The notes beneath the pieces were generated by a model. The model ran no database searches, was not told the origin of the DNA, and worked only from the letters and a program-made list of their open reading frames with translations. This document shows positions 54,318 through 62,187 of a stretch of 64,000 bases of DNA, in pieces. Location: positions 234,921 to 298,920 of the forward strand of contig CALUNW010000002.1 in the NCBI GenBank assembly GCA_944322145.1, in the 5' to 3' direction. The position numbers were made by a program, and so were the translations under genes. How positions within the stretch are numbered: position 1 is the first letter of the stretch; each line of letters starts with the position of its first letter. Origin of the DNA: an uncultured Atopobiaceae bacterium. Its GTDB lineage: Bacteria > Actinomycetota > Coriobacteriia > Coriobacteriales > Atopobiaceae.

Positions 54318-54346
54318 TTGCGCGCGCGCCTCGAAACGTGTACAAA
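54318..54346 (+). promoter_or_regulatory. Possible ferredoxin promoter
   Basis: TTGCGC (54318-54323) and TACAAA (54341-54346) are spaced 17 bases, ~50 bases before the ferredoxin ATG. Only four of six -10 bases match consensus. Confidence 0.4.
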
Positions 54347-54393
54347 GTAAGTCAACTTGGGCGAAGGGCCCGAGCAAGAGAGAGGATTTCACC

Positions 54394-54579
54394 ATGAAGG
54401 CTACGGTCAACGAGGATTGCATCGGCTGCGGGCTCTGCGAGGGCACCTGCCCCGACGTCTTCTCCATCTCTGACGACGGCGTCGCCGTCGCCATCGAGGA
54501 GGACGTGCCGGAGGAGGCCGAGGACGCCGCCCAGGAGGCTGCCGACAACTGCCCCGTCTCCGCCATCGTGGTCGAGTAA
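54394..54579 (+). CDS. Single-cluster [4Fe-4S] ferredoxin
   Basis: 61 residues. CIGCGLCEGTCPDVF supplies Cys9, Cys12, Cys15 and an extra Cys19; the fourth ligand is Cys53 in DNCPVSAI. The spacing and length match Thermotoga-type monocluster ferredoxins, low-potential electron carriers in the cytoplasm. In the Thermotoga protein the extra Cys pairs with another in a disulfide; here no partner is present. Ribosome site GAGAGAGG. It has its own promoter and terminator, so it is monocistronic; likely partners could include radical SAM enzymes. Confidence 0.94.
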   Translation: MKATVNEDCIGCGLCEGTCPDVFSISDDGVAVAIEEDVPEEAEDAAQEAADNCPVSAIVVE

Positions 54580-54608
54580 CACGCTCGACAGCACGTCGTC
54601 TGACGTTG

Positions 54609-54638
54609 AGCGGGAGCCGCAAGCCGGCTCCCGCTTTT
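54609..54638 (+). terminator. Terminator after the ferredoxin gene
   Basis: Perfect 11-bp stem (AGCGGGAGCCG at 54609-54619 with 54625-54635) followed by TTTT, 30 bases after the stop. Confidence 0.88.
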
Positions 54639-54669
54639 CTGTAAATTGGGGACAGTCCCCAATTTGCAG
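54639..54669. repeat. GGGGAC/GTCCCC palindrome before maf
   Basis: CTGTAAATTGGGGAC (54639-54653), a central A, then GTCCCCAATTTGCAG (54655-54669): an almost perfect 31-bp palindrome, the near twin of the one at 10137-10167. It is between the ferredoxin terminator and the maf start, 28 bases before the maf ATG. Confidence 0.88.
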
Positions 54670-54696
54670 AAACCGCTCGCTCCAGGAAGGACACGC

Positions 54697-55329
54697 ATGA
54701 TCTTAGCCTCGCAATCCCCGCGTCGGCGCGAGCTGCTCTCCGCGGCCGGCTTCGACCTCGACATCCGGCCCGCGGACATCGACGAGTCCCGAAAGCCCGG
54801 CGAGTCGCCCGTGGAGCTCGTCGCTCGCCTAGCCGCCGAGAAGGCCGAGGCTGCCCGCGCCGCCCTCGACGCCTCCCCGGCAGACGGTCTGCTCGTTGCC
54901 GCCGACACCATCGTCTGGATGGGAGACGAGGCGCTCGGCAAGCCCCAGGACGCTGCTGACGCCGCCCACATGCTCCGCGAGCTCTCGGGCCGCACGCACC
55001 ACGTCTCCACGGGCGTCTGCGCGCTCTCGCTGGCGCCGAATGGCGCCTGCGCCGCGCGCGCGTGCTTCGTCGAGACCACCGACGTCGTCTTCTGGCCGCT
55101 CTCGGAAGCCGAGATCGCCGCATATGTCGCAACCGGGGAGCCGCTCGACAAGGCCGGCGCCTACGGCATCCAGGGCGCCGGCAGGCTGCTCGTGGAGAAG
55201 ATCGACGGAGACTACTCCAACGTCGTGGGACTTCCCATCGCACGGCTCGTGCGCGAGCTCACTCGCCTCACGGGCGGCGAGAAGGACTATGTTACCGAGG
55301 CCATCAGGATCGGAGGACCCCTTGCCTAG
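54697..55329 (+). CDS. maf: Maf-family nucleotide pyrophosphatase
   Basis: 210 residues. Maf proteins hydrolyse canonical or modified nucleoside triphosphates to monophosphates. MILASQSPRRRELLSAAGF at the N-terminus (Ser/Arg substrate loop), AADTIVW and AYGIQGAGRLLVEKIDGDYSNVVGLPI are the family motifs. ATG at 54697 follows AGGAAGG. The end overlaps the next gene by 8 bases. Confidence 0.95.
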   Translation: MILASQSPRRRELLSAAGFDLDIRPADIDESRKPGESPVELVARLAAEKAEAARAALDASPADGLLVAADTIVWMGDEALGKPQDAADAAHMLRELSGRTHHVSTGVCALSLAPNGACAARACFVETTDVVFWPLSEAEIAAYVATGEPLDKAGAYGIQGAGRLLVEKIDGDYSNVVGLPIARLVRELTRLTGGEKDYVTEAIRIGGPLA

Positions 55330-56299
55330 CGAGAAGAACCTCGAGAGCATCACGCAGATTCCCGGCATCTATGCAGCTCATGCAACAAACGAGACGGCAG
55401 GGACAGGCTGCACCGTCATCTGCTGCCCCGCGGGCGCCACGGGCGGCGTGGACGTGCGCGGCGGCGCGCCCGCGACGCGCGAGACGGACCTCCTGCGCCC
55501 CGAGGAGACCGTCGACATCCTCCATGCCGTCGTCCTCTCCGGAGGCAGCGCCTATGGCCTTGCCGCCCCCTGCGGCGTCGCCGAGGAGCTCGAGCGGCGC
55601 GGCATCGGCCTCGACGTGAGCGTCGCACGCGTGCCCATCGTCTCGGGTGCGTGCCTGTTCGACCTCGCCTGCGGCAGCCCCTCCGAGAGGCCCACCGCGG
55701 AGGACGGCCGAGACGCCTGCGCCACGGCACTGGACGGCGTAGGCACGCCCCTCGCCCGCGGCAACGTCGGCGCTGGCACCGGATGCACCGTCGGAAAGCT
55801 GGCCGGCCCCGAGCGCGCCATGAAGTCGGGCCTCGGCGAGGACGTCGAGCGCGCCGGCGAGCTCGTATGCGGCGCCGTTGCCGCCGTGAACGCGTGCGGC
55901 GACGTCATCGACCCAAACACGGGCGAGAAGATCGCGGGCGTCCGCACCCCGGACGGGACCGCGCTCGCCGACACCGTCGAGGTTCTTCTCGGCGGCTACG
56001 CGAGGATGCCCCTCGCGCGCACCAACACCACCATCTCCTGTGTGGTCACCAACGCGCGCCTCACCAAGGCGCAGGCCACCAAGGTCGCGCAGATGTCCGC
56101 CGACGCCTACGCCCACGCCATCTCCCCCACCCACACCACCAACGACGGCGACACCGTCTTCGTGATGGCCACGGGCGCGGTCGATGCCCCCGTCGACGTC
56201 GTGGGCGCCCTCGCCACGCGCGCGCTCGGGCGCGCCATCGCTGACGGAGCCCGCCAGGCCACGAGCGCCTACGGCTACCCCGCCGCCCGCGACCTCTAA
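55322..56299 (+). CDS. P1-family (DmpA/NylC-like) peptidase
   Basis: 325 residues. An Ntn-type amidohydrolase expected to self-cleave into alpha and beta chains. Signatures are VLSGGSAYGLAAPCGVAEEL, RGNVGAGTGCTVGK and, at the cleavage region, ARTNTTISCVVTNARL, where Asn235-Thr236 corresponds to the NylC-type nucleophile site. DmpA/NylC relatives act on D-amino-acid N-termini, beta-peptides or amide oligomers; substrate here is unknown. TTG start at 55322 inside the maf stop, with GGAGG 5 bases upstream; this matches the family N-terminus (SITQIPGIYAAHAT). Confidence 0.88.
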   Translation: MPSEKNLESITQIPGIYAAHATNETAGTGCTVICCPAGATGGVDVRGGAPATRETDLLRPEETVDILHAVVLSGGSAYGLAAPCGVAEELERRGIGLDVSVARVPIVSGACLFDLACGSPSERPTAEDGRDACATALDGVGTPLARGNVGAGTGCTVGKLAGPERAMKSGLGEDVERAGELVCGAVAAVNACGDVIDPNTGEKIAGVRTPDGTALADTVEVLLGGYARMPLARTNTTISCVVTNARLTKAQATKVAQMSADAYAHAISPTHTTNDGDTVFVMATGAVDAPVDVVGALATRALGRAIADGARQATSAYGYPAARDL

Positions 56300-56340
56300 C
56301 AACCCCCAAAAAAATAGGTGTGAGACGGGATCGTACGCGA

Positions 56341-56408
56341 AGGCCCCGCCGTCCTTCTTGCAAGAGGTTTCGCGAAGCGCACCTCTGGAGAGAAGGACGG
56401 CGGGGCCT
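56341..56408. terminator. Large hairpin between convergent genes
   Basis: 18-bp perfect stem (56341-56358 with 56391-56408) enclosing a smaller AGAGGT/ACCTCT stem. It lies between the convergent ends of the peptidase and the glycosyltransferase and could terminate both, although no long T-run flanks it. Confidence 0.6.
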
Positions 56409-56424
56409 CCCCACGCGCTAGAAC

Positions 56425-57486
56425 CTAGTTGAACTTCACCAGCTTCTGCGCGGCGCGGTAGCCGGCCAGCGTCAGCGCCTTGCCCACGGTGCCGGGCAGG
56501 TTCGTGGCCAGGCCCACCACGCCATGGCGCGCACGGCGGTACATGCGCTTGTCGTAGGCGCGCAGCTCGTCCCAGAGGCGCTGCAGCTCGTCCATCGCGT
56601 CGGGCCGGTCGCTCTTCTTGGAGAAGACCGAGCAGATCGCCATGATGATCGTGAAGTAGTTCATCATGTAGCTGCGCAGCTTGGCGGAATCGATGTCGTC
56701 GTAGACGTGGTAGGCGTGCATCATGACCCGCGCCACGCGCCAGTAGTGGTCGACGCGACTCGTGAGGACCTTGTCGTTGACGGACTGGTCCTCGCGGCCG
56801 ATGAAGTAGCGGTAGACGTGAACATCGAGGTAGTAGATGCTGCGGCACTTGGGGAACGGCACGTACGCGTAGATGTTGTCGACGTAGAACGTGTGCGCCG
56901 GCATCTCGAGCTTGGCCTCGCGCAGGACGTCCACGCGATACGTGAGCGCGTGCATGAGCAGGTACTGCCACATCATGAAGTGCCCGATGTTGTTCCAGGT
57001 GAAGACCTTGTCCACGGGCAGCACGTGCCGGTAGTCCACGACGTTGCGCGTGTTGTCCTCGACGTGCTCGTAGACGTAGTTGGTAATGACGAGGTCAACG
57101 TGCTCGCCAAGCCCGATGAAGTAGCGCAGCTTCTCGAGAAGGGCGCGCACCGCGTCGGCGTCCACCCAGTCGTCGGAGTCCACGTTCTTGAAGTAGACGC
57201 CGCTCGCGTTGGCCACCGCCTTCATGACGGCGGCGCCGTGGCCGCCGTTCTCCTGATGCACCGCCTTGATGATCTGGGGATAGCGCTCCTGCCAGGCGTC
57301 GGCCTTGGCGGGGGTGTCGTCCTTGGTGGACCCGTCGTCCACGATGACGATCTCGACGTCGTCGGCGTAGCCCGTGCCCTCGAGGATGGACTCGATGCAG
57401 TGGTCCATGTAGTCCGCGGAGTTGTAGCAGGGTATGCCAAAGGTGATGGTCTTGGGGGTGGCGTTGGTCTTGCCGGTCATGCTCAT
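56425..57486 (-). CDS. Family 2 glycosyltransferase
   Basis: 353 residues. GT-A fold: ITFGIPCYNSADYMDHCIESI at the N-terminus, the nucleotide-binding VIVDDGSTKDDT and the DxD-like KNVDSDDWVDADA. The rest is helical with no membrane anchor; the C-terminal ~60 residues are basic. Its position 66 bases after the UDP-galactopyranose mutase gene suggests a role in surface polysaccharide assembly, perhaps using UDP-galactofuranose, but donor and acceptor cannot be read from the sequence. Confidence 0.88.
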   Translation of the reverse strand: MSMTGKTNATPKTITFGIPCYNSADYMDHCIESILEGTGYADDVEIVIVDDGSTKDDTPAKADAWQERYPQIIKAVHQENGGHGAAVMKAVANASGVYFKNVDSDDWVDADAVRALLEKLRYFIGLGEHVDLVITNYVYEHVEDNTRNVVDYRHVLPVDKVFTWNNIGHFMMWQYLLMHALTYRVDVLREAKLEMPAHTFYVDNIYAYVPFPKCRSIYYLDVHVYRYFIGREDQSVNDKVLTSRVDHYWRVARVMMHAYHVYDDIDSAKLRSYMMNYFTIIMAICSVFSKKSDRPDAMDELQRLWDELRAYDKRMYRRARHGVVGLATNLPGTVGKALTLAGYRAAQKLVKFN

Positions 57487-57510
57487 AGTTTCCTTCTGCG
57501 CGCGCGCATG

Positions 57511-57532
57511 AAGCGGGCCCCGCGCGGGGCCC
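57511..57532. repeat. 22-bp perfect palindrome between glf and the glycosyltransferase
   Basis: GCGGGCCCCGC/GCGGGGCCCGC at 57511-57532, between the glf stop and the glycosyltransferase start. Without a T-run it may be a partial terminator or processing site that lowers expression of the second gene. Confidence 0.7.
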
Positions 57533-57551
57533 GCAAAGCGCCATCTGACTG

Positions 57552-58754
57552 CTAGTTGTGCTGCGAGACGATCTCGTCGGAGAGGTCGAGCGCCGACGCC
57601 ACGACGCCGTCCATGTCGTAGTAGCGGTACTCCGCGAGGCGCCCGACGCAGTGGAAGTTCACGACGCCGTCGACGCGCTCGCGATAGCGGCGGTACAGCT
57701 CGAGGTTCTGGTCCTCGAGGATGGCGTAGTACGGGGTCTCGCCGCTGCCGGGCGTGTAGGCCTTCGAGTACTCCTTCATGATCGTGGTCTTGCCGGGGAC
57801 GACCTGACCCGTCATGTTCTTGAACTCGGTGATGCGCGTGAAGTCCTCGCTCGTGGTGTAGTTGACCGTGCCGACGGGCTGGAACTGGTCCTGGTCGAGC
57901 GTCTCGAAGACCATGTCGAGCGTGCGGTACGGGAGCGCGCCAAGGTCCAGGCCAAAGAGCTCGTCCAGCGGGCCGGTGTAGATGACCTCGCCGCCGTAGG
58001 GCTTGCCACAGACAAAGACGCTCATGTCGGAGACCTTGACGATGTCGCGCGCGTCAACGCCCAGGAAGACGGAGATCAGGTCGTGCTCGAGCATGCGCTC
58101 GAAGAGCGCGGTGTAGCCCTCTGCCGGCATGCCCTGGAAGGGCGCGCCCGGAAAGTAGCGATCGTCGTCGCCCACGAAGACGGGCACGCGGCCGGTGATG
58201 GAGGGGTCGATCTGATCGGGCGTCTGCCCCCACTGCTTCATCGTGTAGTGCAGGAAGACGTTCTCGAAGACGTAGTCGGCGACCTCGACGAGCTCGGGGT
58301 CGTTCTTCTCGCGCAGCTCCATGATGGGGACCTTCTTGTTCTCGCCGAAGGTCGCCACGAGCTTCTGATAGAGCTTCTCGCCCTTCTCCTCGCCAAAGGC
58401 GAGCTTGAGGGAGCGGTGGTTGAAGGGCACCGGCATGAGCGTGCCATGGATGTTGGCGAGCACCTTGTGCTGGTAGTTGGTCCACTCGGTGAAGCGCGAG
58501 AGGAACTGGTTCACGCGCTCGTTGACGGTGTGGTAGATGTGCGGGCCGTACTTGTGGACGAGGATGCCCGCGTCGTCGAGGTAGTCGTAGGCGTTGCCCG
58601 CGATGTGGTCGCGGCGCTCGACGATGGCGACCTTGAAGCCGCACGACTCGGCAAGGCGACGGGCGCAGACGGTGCCGGCATAGCCCGCTCCGACGACGAT
58701 CGCGTCATAGTTGTCGGGGTTGAACCCCGCGGGCAGACCGTTCTCGATGTTCAT
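57552..58754 (-). CDS. glf: UDP-galactopyranose mutase
   Basis: 400 residues. FAD enzyme that converts UDP-galactopyranose to UDP-galactofuranose for cell-surface glycans. The dinucleotide fold is IVVGAGYAGTVCARRLAES near residues 19-37; other family motifs are HIAGNAYDY, KYGPHIYHTVNERV, YTMKQWGQTPDQI and RITEFKNMTGQ with the conserved substrate-binding Arg. ATG at 58752-58754 follows GAGAGGACAGGT; the open frame upstream is unconserved. It is divergent from pta. Confidence 0.95.
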   Translation of the reverse strand: MNIENGLPAGFNPDNYDAIVVGAGYAGTVCARRLAESCGFKVAIVERRDHIAGNAYDYLDDAGILVHKYGPHIYHTVNERVNQFLSRFTEWTNYQHKVLANIHGTLMPVPFNHRSLKLAFGEEKGEKLYQKLVATFGENKKVPIMELREKNDPELVEVADYVFENVFLHYTMKQWGQTPDQIDPSITGRVPVFVGDDDRYFPGAPFQGMPAEGYTALFERMLEHDLISVFLGVDARDIVKVSDMSVFVCGKPYGGEVIYTGPLDELFGLDLGALPYRTLDMVFETLDQDQFQPVGTVNYTTSEDFTRITEFKNMTGQVVPGKTTIMKEYSKAYTPGSGETPYYAILEDQNLELYRRYRERVDGVVNFHCVGRLAEYRYYDMDGVVASALDLSDEIVSQHN

Positions 58755-58855
58755 ACCTGTCCTCTCGAAGACCAGCAGTGCGCGCCGCGTCAGCGGCGGG
58801 GCGAGAAGTACCGTGCGCTCGCCCAATCGTTCGATAGATTCTAACACCTCGACCG

Positions 58856-58861
58856 TATAAT
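58856..58861 (+). promoter_or_regulatory. pta: Probable pta promoter -10
   Basis: A perfect TATAAT hexamer in the glf-pta gap, ~95 bases before the pta ATG. No good -35 is seen at 16-18 bases. On the other strand a TAGAAT at 58838-58843 may serve glf, so the two promoters would overlap. Confidence 0.5.
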
Positions 58862-58956
58862 GGTCCCGTGCCCGTCCCCCACACCGCCGATAAGCACAGT
58901 TCGTGGGACGAGCGCGCGCTATCAAGGGCTTTTTGTGAAGAGTCGAAAGGGATGCA

Positions 58957-59952
58957 ATGAGTGACTTTCTCGCACGCATGAAGGCGGCCGCCAAGGCCTA
59001 CAAGAAGACGATCGTCCTGCCCGAGGGCGAGGACCCGCGCACCATCGAGGCCGCCCGCGCCATCGTGGCCGAGGACCTCGCCAACCTCGTCATCCTGGGC
59101 GACCCGGCCAAGATCGACGTCGAGGGCGTGACCGTCATCGACCCGACCTCCCCCACCGCCCCCAAACACGAGGCCTACGCTCAGAAGTTCGCAGAGCTGC
59201 GCGCCAAGAAGGGCGTGACCATCGAGCAGGCCCGCGCCCAGATGATGGACGCCACCTACTACGGCACCATGATGGTCAAGATGGGCGACGCCGACGGCCT
59301 GGTCTCGGGCGCCTGCCACTCCACCGCCAACACGCTGCGCCCGGCGCTGCAGATCCTGAAGACCGCCCCGGGCACCAAGCTCGTCTCGGCCTTCATGGTC
59401 ATGTGCAGCCAGACGCCCGAGTTCGGCGCCGACGGCACGCTCGTCTTCGCCGACTGCGGCCTCAACATCGACCCGACCTCCGACGAGCTCTCCGAGATCG
59501 CCATCGCCTCCGCCAACTCCTTCGCCACCTTCATGGATGACGTCGAGCCCAAGGTGGCCATGCTCTCCTACTCCACGATGGGCTCCGCCGGCGGCGACAC
59601 CGCCAAGAAGGTCCAGGAGGCCACCGCGTTTGCCAAGGAGAAGGCGCCCGAGCTCGCCATCGACGGCGACCTGCAGCTCGACGCCGCCATCGTGCCCGAG
59701 GTCGCGGCCCTCAAGGCCCCCGAGAGCAAGGTCGCGGGCCACGCCAACGTCCTCGTGTTCCCCAACCTCGAGACCGGCAACATCGGCTACAAGCTCGTCC
59801 AGCGCTTCGGCCGCGCCGAGGCCTACGGCCCGATCCTCCAGGGCATCGCCAAGCCGGTGAACGACCTGTCCCGCGGCTGCTCCGCTGACGACATCGTGGG
59901 CGTCGTCGCCATCACCGCCGTCCAGGCCCAGATGGCCGAGATGCACGCGTAA
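58957..59952 (+). CDS. pta: Phosphate acetyltransferase
   Basis: 331 residues, the short (catalytic-only) form. It exchanges acetyl-CoA and acetyl phosphate. KTIVLPEGEDPRTIEAA near residue 17-33, DADGLVSGACHSTANTLRPAL, MLSYSTMGSAGGD and GELQxDAA-like IDGDLQLDAAIVPEVA are family motifs. ackA, its usual partner, does not follow; a strong terminator does. Heavily biased GC-rich codons suggest high expression. Confidence 0.95.
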   Translation: MSDFLARMKAAAKAYKKTIVLPEGEDPRTIEAARAIVAEDLANLVILGDPAKIDVEGVTVIDPTSPTAPKHEAYAQKFAELRAKKGVTIEQARAQMMDATYYGTMMVKMGDADGLVSGACHSTANTLRPALQILKTAPGTKLVSAFMVMCSQTPEFGADGTLVFADCGLNIDPTSDELSEIAIASANSFATFMDDVEPKVAMLSYSTMGSAGGDTAKKVQEATAFAKEKAPELAIDGDLQLDAAIVPEVAALKAPESKVAGHANVLVFPNLETGNIGYKLVQRFGRAEAYGPILQGIAKPVNDLSRGCSADDIVGVVAITAVQAQMAEMHA

Positions 59953-59976
59953 CGTCGGTCTCAACACCGTCACCTT

Positions 59977-60016
59977 GCCGGGCCCCGGAGCTGATTGACT
60001 GGCTCCGGGGCCCGGC
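59977..60016 (+). terminator. Terminator after pta
   Basis: Perfect 15-bp stem (GCCGGGCCCCGGAGC at 59977-59991 with 60002-60016) with a 10-base loop, 25 bases after the pta stop. The tail is GTTGTGTG rather than a T-run, and the stem runs into the next palindrome. Confidence 0.75.
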
Positions 60017-60071
60017 GTTGTGTGCGCCGCCGCGCGTTGTGCGCACAACGCGCGGTGGCGCACACAACGCC
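60014..60071. repeat. 58-bp palindrome of GCGCACAACG words
   Basis: Arms 60014-60042 and 60043-60071 are complementary except for one base, with no loop. The word GTTGTGTGCGCC and its complement are repeated within it. Together with 60096-60161 and AT-rich sequence it fills the 400-bp gap 59953-60352, which holds no gene I can support. Confidence 0.88.
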
Positions 60072-60095
60072 AAGAAGAACAAGGACCGTATCCGT

Positions 60096-60161
60096 CGAGT
60101 AAGAGTTATGTGCGAGAAGTGCCCGGAAAACGGGGCTCTTTTGGAAAATAACTCTTACTCG
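60096..60161. promoter_or_regulatory. Spaced inverted repeat upstream of the RiPP locus
   Basis: CGAGTAAGAGTTAT at 60096-60109 and its exact complement ATAACTCTTACTCG at 60148-60161 are separated by 38 bases. They could be paired operator sites or a stem-loop ahead of the downstream operon. A TATGAT -10-like hexamer at 60280-60285 in an AT-rich patch may be that operon's promoter. Confidence 0.5.
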
Positions 60162-60352
60162 GCGGCGGGCGACCTACCCATCCCCCACATGGCGAGCAAA
60201 CCTGAAGCCTATCTGTTGCGCAAATTCTGCGCTTGGTATGCAAAAACACACCCCCGCCCCGATTTAGCGCATAAATACATATGATAATTTGCACGAGTTG
60301 CGTCCCCGCCCATTGAATGGGGGCGCCCATGGATTCGCAAGGGGGAACAGAC

Positions 60353-60628
60353 GTGAAGACGACGGCAGAGAAGCCCGAGGGCAGGCGCCGCGAGCGCGGC
60401 AGGCTCACCCCTACCGAGCGTGCCATCCTCGCGTACGTGAGCGAGCGCGAGGGAGAGCCCTGCACCAAGGCCCAGATCGCCGAGGCCCTCGGTCGCAACC
60501 GCAAGACCATCGACCTTCTCATCGCACGCCTGCGCACCGACGGGCTGATTGTCTCAGAGCCCACTTGGGCCGATAATGGTGGGCAGCTTGCCAACGTCTA
60601 CCGCCTGGGCAGGGAGCGCTCCTCCTGA
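60353..60628 (+). CDS. Small winged-helix DNA-binding protein
   Basis: 91 residues. TPTERAILAYVSEREGEPCT, KAQIAEALGRNRKTIDLLIA and RLRTDGLIVSEPTW read as the three helices and wing of an MarR/HTH-type domain; it is too short for a ligand domain. Start is uncertain: GTG at 60353 has AAGGGGGAA upstream, while ATGs at 60317 and 60329 would add 12 or 8 residues. It ends 32 bases before the first radical SAM gene, so it is likely a local regulator of the RiPP operon. Confidence 0.75.
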   Translation: MKTTAEKPEGRRRERGRLTPTERAILAYVSEREGEPCTKAQIAEALGRNRKTIDLLIARLRTDGLIVSEPTWADNGGQLANVYRLGRERSS

Positions 60629-60660
60629 CGGCGCCAGGCATCGCGCGGGAGAAGAACGCC

Positions 60661-61728
60661 ATGCCAGACATCGAGACCATGTCCTGGGAGCAGTATCGCG
60701 AGAACCTTCGAGAGCGCGCCCGCATCGCCGGCATCCCCCTCACGGGCACCTTCGAGCTCACCCCGCTCTGCAACTTCCGCTGTCGCATGTGCTACGTTCG
60801 CCTCGACCCTGACCAGGTGGCGGCAGGCGGCGGGCTCCACTCCGCGCAGGAATGGCTAGACGTCGCCCGCCAGGCCCAGGAGATGGGGCTCTACCGCGTG
60901 ACGCTCACCGGGGGCGAGCCGCTCACGCGCCCGGACTTCCGCGAGATCTACGAGGGGCTCCAGGACCAGGTCCTGCTCGTGAGCGTTCTCTCAAACGCCT
61001 CGCTCATCGACGACAATGTCATCGAACTCTTCCGGCGCCGCCCGCCCACCAACATGCGCTTCACGCTCTACGGCGCCAGCAACGAGACCTACGAGCGCCT
61101 CTGCGGCATGCCCGGCGGCTTCGACCTCGTGATGCGCTCGTTCCGTCGCCTGAGCGACGCCGGGATCGGCTACTCGCTCGCATTCACCGAGACGACCGAG
61201 AACATCGGCGAGCTCGAGGAGGCGCAGCGCGTCGCAGACTCCCTCGGCGTGGCCCTCTCCGTCGCGACTACGCTGGTCCCTTCCGTCCGCGGAGCCACGA
61301 ACGAGGCCGACGAGCTCCGCGTCCCCCTCGAGGAGCGCCCCGACTTCTGCGACTACGACCCCGAGGCGGACGTGCCGGAAGGCGTCGTGGCGCCGCTCGG
61401 CCCCAACGACGCCTTCGCCATGTGCGGTCCCTATCGCTCAGGGTTCTTCCTCCAGTGGAACGGCGACCTCGAGGTCTGCAGCTTTATGAGCTGGTGTCAC
61501 AGCCGGCCCTTCGAGCTTGGGTTCCGCGCCGCGTGGGATGACCTGCTCGAGAAGCTCGCCTCCGTCACCGTGCCCGAGAAGTGCCTGTCTTGTGGCATGA
61601 CTCGCTTTTGTTCCGCCTGCCCCGGCGTTCGTTTCGCGGAGACGGGGCGGCCGGATGGCATCCCGCAGCGTCTGTGCGATAATGCCAGAGAATGGATGTA
61701 TCGCGCACGCATGGCACACGGAAAGTAG
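60661..61728 (+). CDS. Radical SAM/SPASM peptide maturase 1
   Basis: 355 residues. The radical SAM cluster is CNFRCRMCY (Cys37, 41, 44) and GGE at 84-86 binds SAM. The C-terminal SPASM domain has Cys255, 273, 279, then CLSCGMTRFCSACPG (Cys308, 311, 317, 320) and Cys339, enough for two auxiliary [4Fe-4S] clusters. Such enzymes make thioether, C-C or epimerised bonds in small peptides. A 61-codon precursor-like gene starts 10 bases after the stop, supporting a RiPP role. About half identical by eye to maturase 2 at 62456, with no gaps over the first ~260 residues. Codon use is GC-rich like the chromosome. Confidence 0.9.
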   Translation: MPDIETMSWEQYRENLRERARIAGIPLTGTFELTPLCNFRCRMCYVRLDPDQVAAGGGLHSAQEWLDVARQAQEMGLYRVTLTGGEPLTRPDFREIYEGLQDQVLLVSVLSNASLIDDNVIELFRRRPPTNMRFTLYGASNETYERLCGMPGGFDLVMRSFRRLSDAGIGYSLAFTETTENIGELEEAQRVADSLGVALSVATTLVPSVRGATNEADELRVPLEERPDFCDYDPEADVPEGVVAPLGPNDAFAMCGPYRSGFFLQWNGDLEVCSFMSWCHSRPFELGFRAAWDDLLEKLASVTVPEKCLSCGMTRFCSACPGVRFAETGRPDGIPQRLCDNAREWMYRARMAHGK

Positions 61729-61738
61729 GGAGGTCATC

Positions 61739-61924
61739 ATGAGCAAGCAGTATGAGCGTCCCGCGTTGAGGGTGTTCGAGGTCGCTGCAGAGGAGCGCGT
61801 CGCCAACTCCTGCAAGCCGATCTACAACCACGCCAACGGCCTCGAGAAGGGCTGTACGCTCGCCCACGAGGCCTATGGCAGCGATGACTGCTATCACAAG
61901 GGCGGCGTGTACGCAGAGTCCTAG
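61739..61924 (+). CDS. Putative RiPP precursor peptide 1
   Basis: 61 residues. Leader-like N-terminus MSKQYERPALRVFEVAAEER, then a C-terminal part with Cys25, Cys39 and Cys51, several Tyr/His/Gly and an AYG at 45-47. It has a strong ribosome site (GGGAGGTCATC) and is immediately downstream of maturase 1. It shares Tyr5, Pro8, Leu10, Val12, Val15, Glu19-Arg20 and Cys25 with precursor 2, which suggests a conserved recognition leader and a divergent core. The class (sactipeptide, ranthipeptide or other) cannot be assigned. Confidence 0.8.
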   Translation: MSKQYERPALRVFEVAAEERVANSCKPIYNHANGLEKGCTLAHEAYGSDDCYHKGGVYAES

Positions 61925-61949
61925 GAGCAGATCAAGAGCTCTGAATGCC

Positions 61950-61990
61950 GGCCCCGCACGAATCTCTCAAGAGGCGTGCGGGGCCTTGTT
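61950..61990 (+). terminator. Terminator after precursor 1
   Basis: Perfect 11-bp stem (GGCCCCGCACG at 61950-61960 with 61975-61985) followed by TTGTT. It may be partial, giving more precursor than downstream message. The following 61991-62187 holds no gene I can support; it turns AT-richer from ~62085 and probably contains a promoter. Confidence 0.82.
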
Positions 61991-62187
61991 CTGGAGATGC
62001 CGGGCATCCAACTAGTTCCGGTCGACGGCGGGCGCTACGAACGCTGCCCGGCGACCGCTCTCGTACTCTTGCAGGCAGTCGTTCGTCGAATAATATGGCA
62101 TGAGCACCGTCTCATATTGCCTCATGAGTAAGATAAAGGTGTATGACTGTATTCACGCTTCAAGACAAATCAGAAAGGGGTCTTGGT

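Noticed and set aside
60018..60284. 88-codon plus frame between pta and the winged-helix gene
   Set aside because: It starts inside the 58-bp palindrome, crosses an inverted repeat, has no ribosome site and no recognisable domain. Its Cys residues alone do not make a RiPP precursor.
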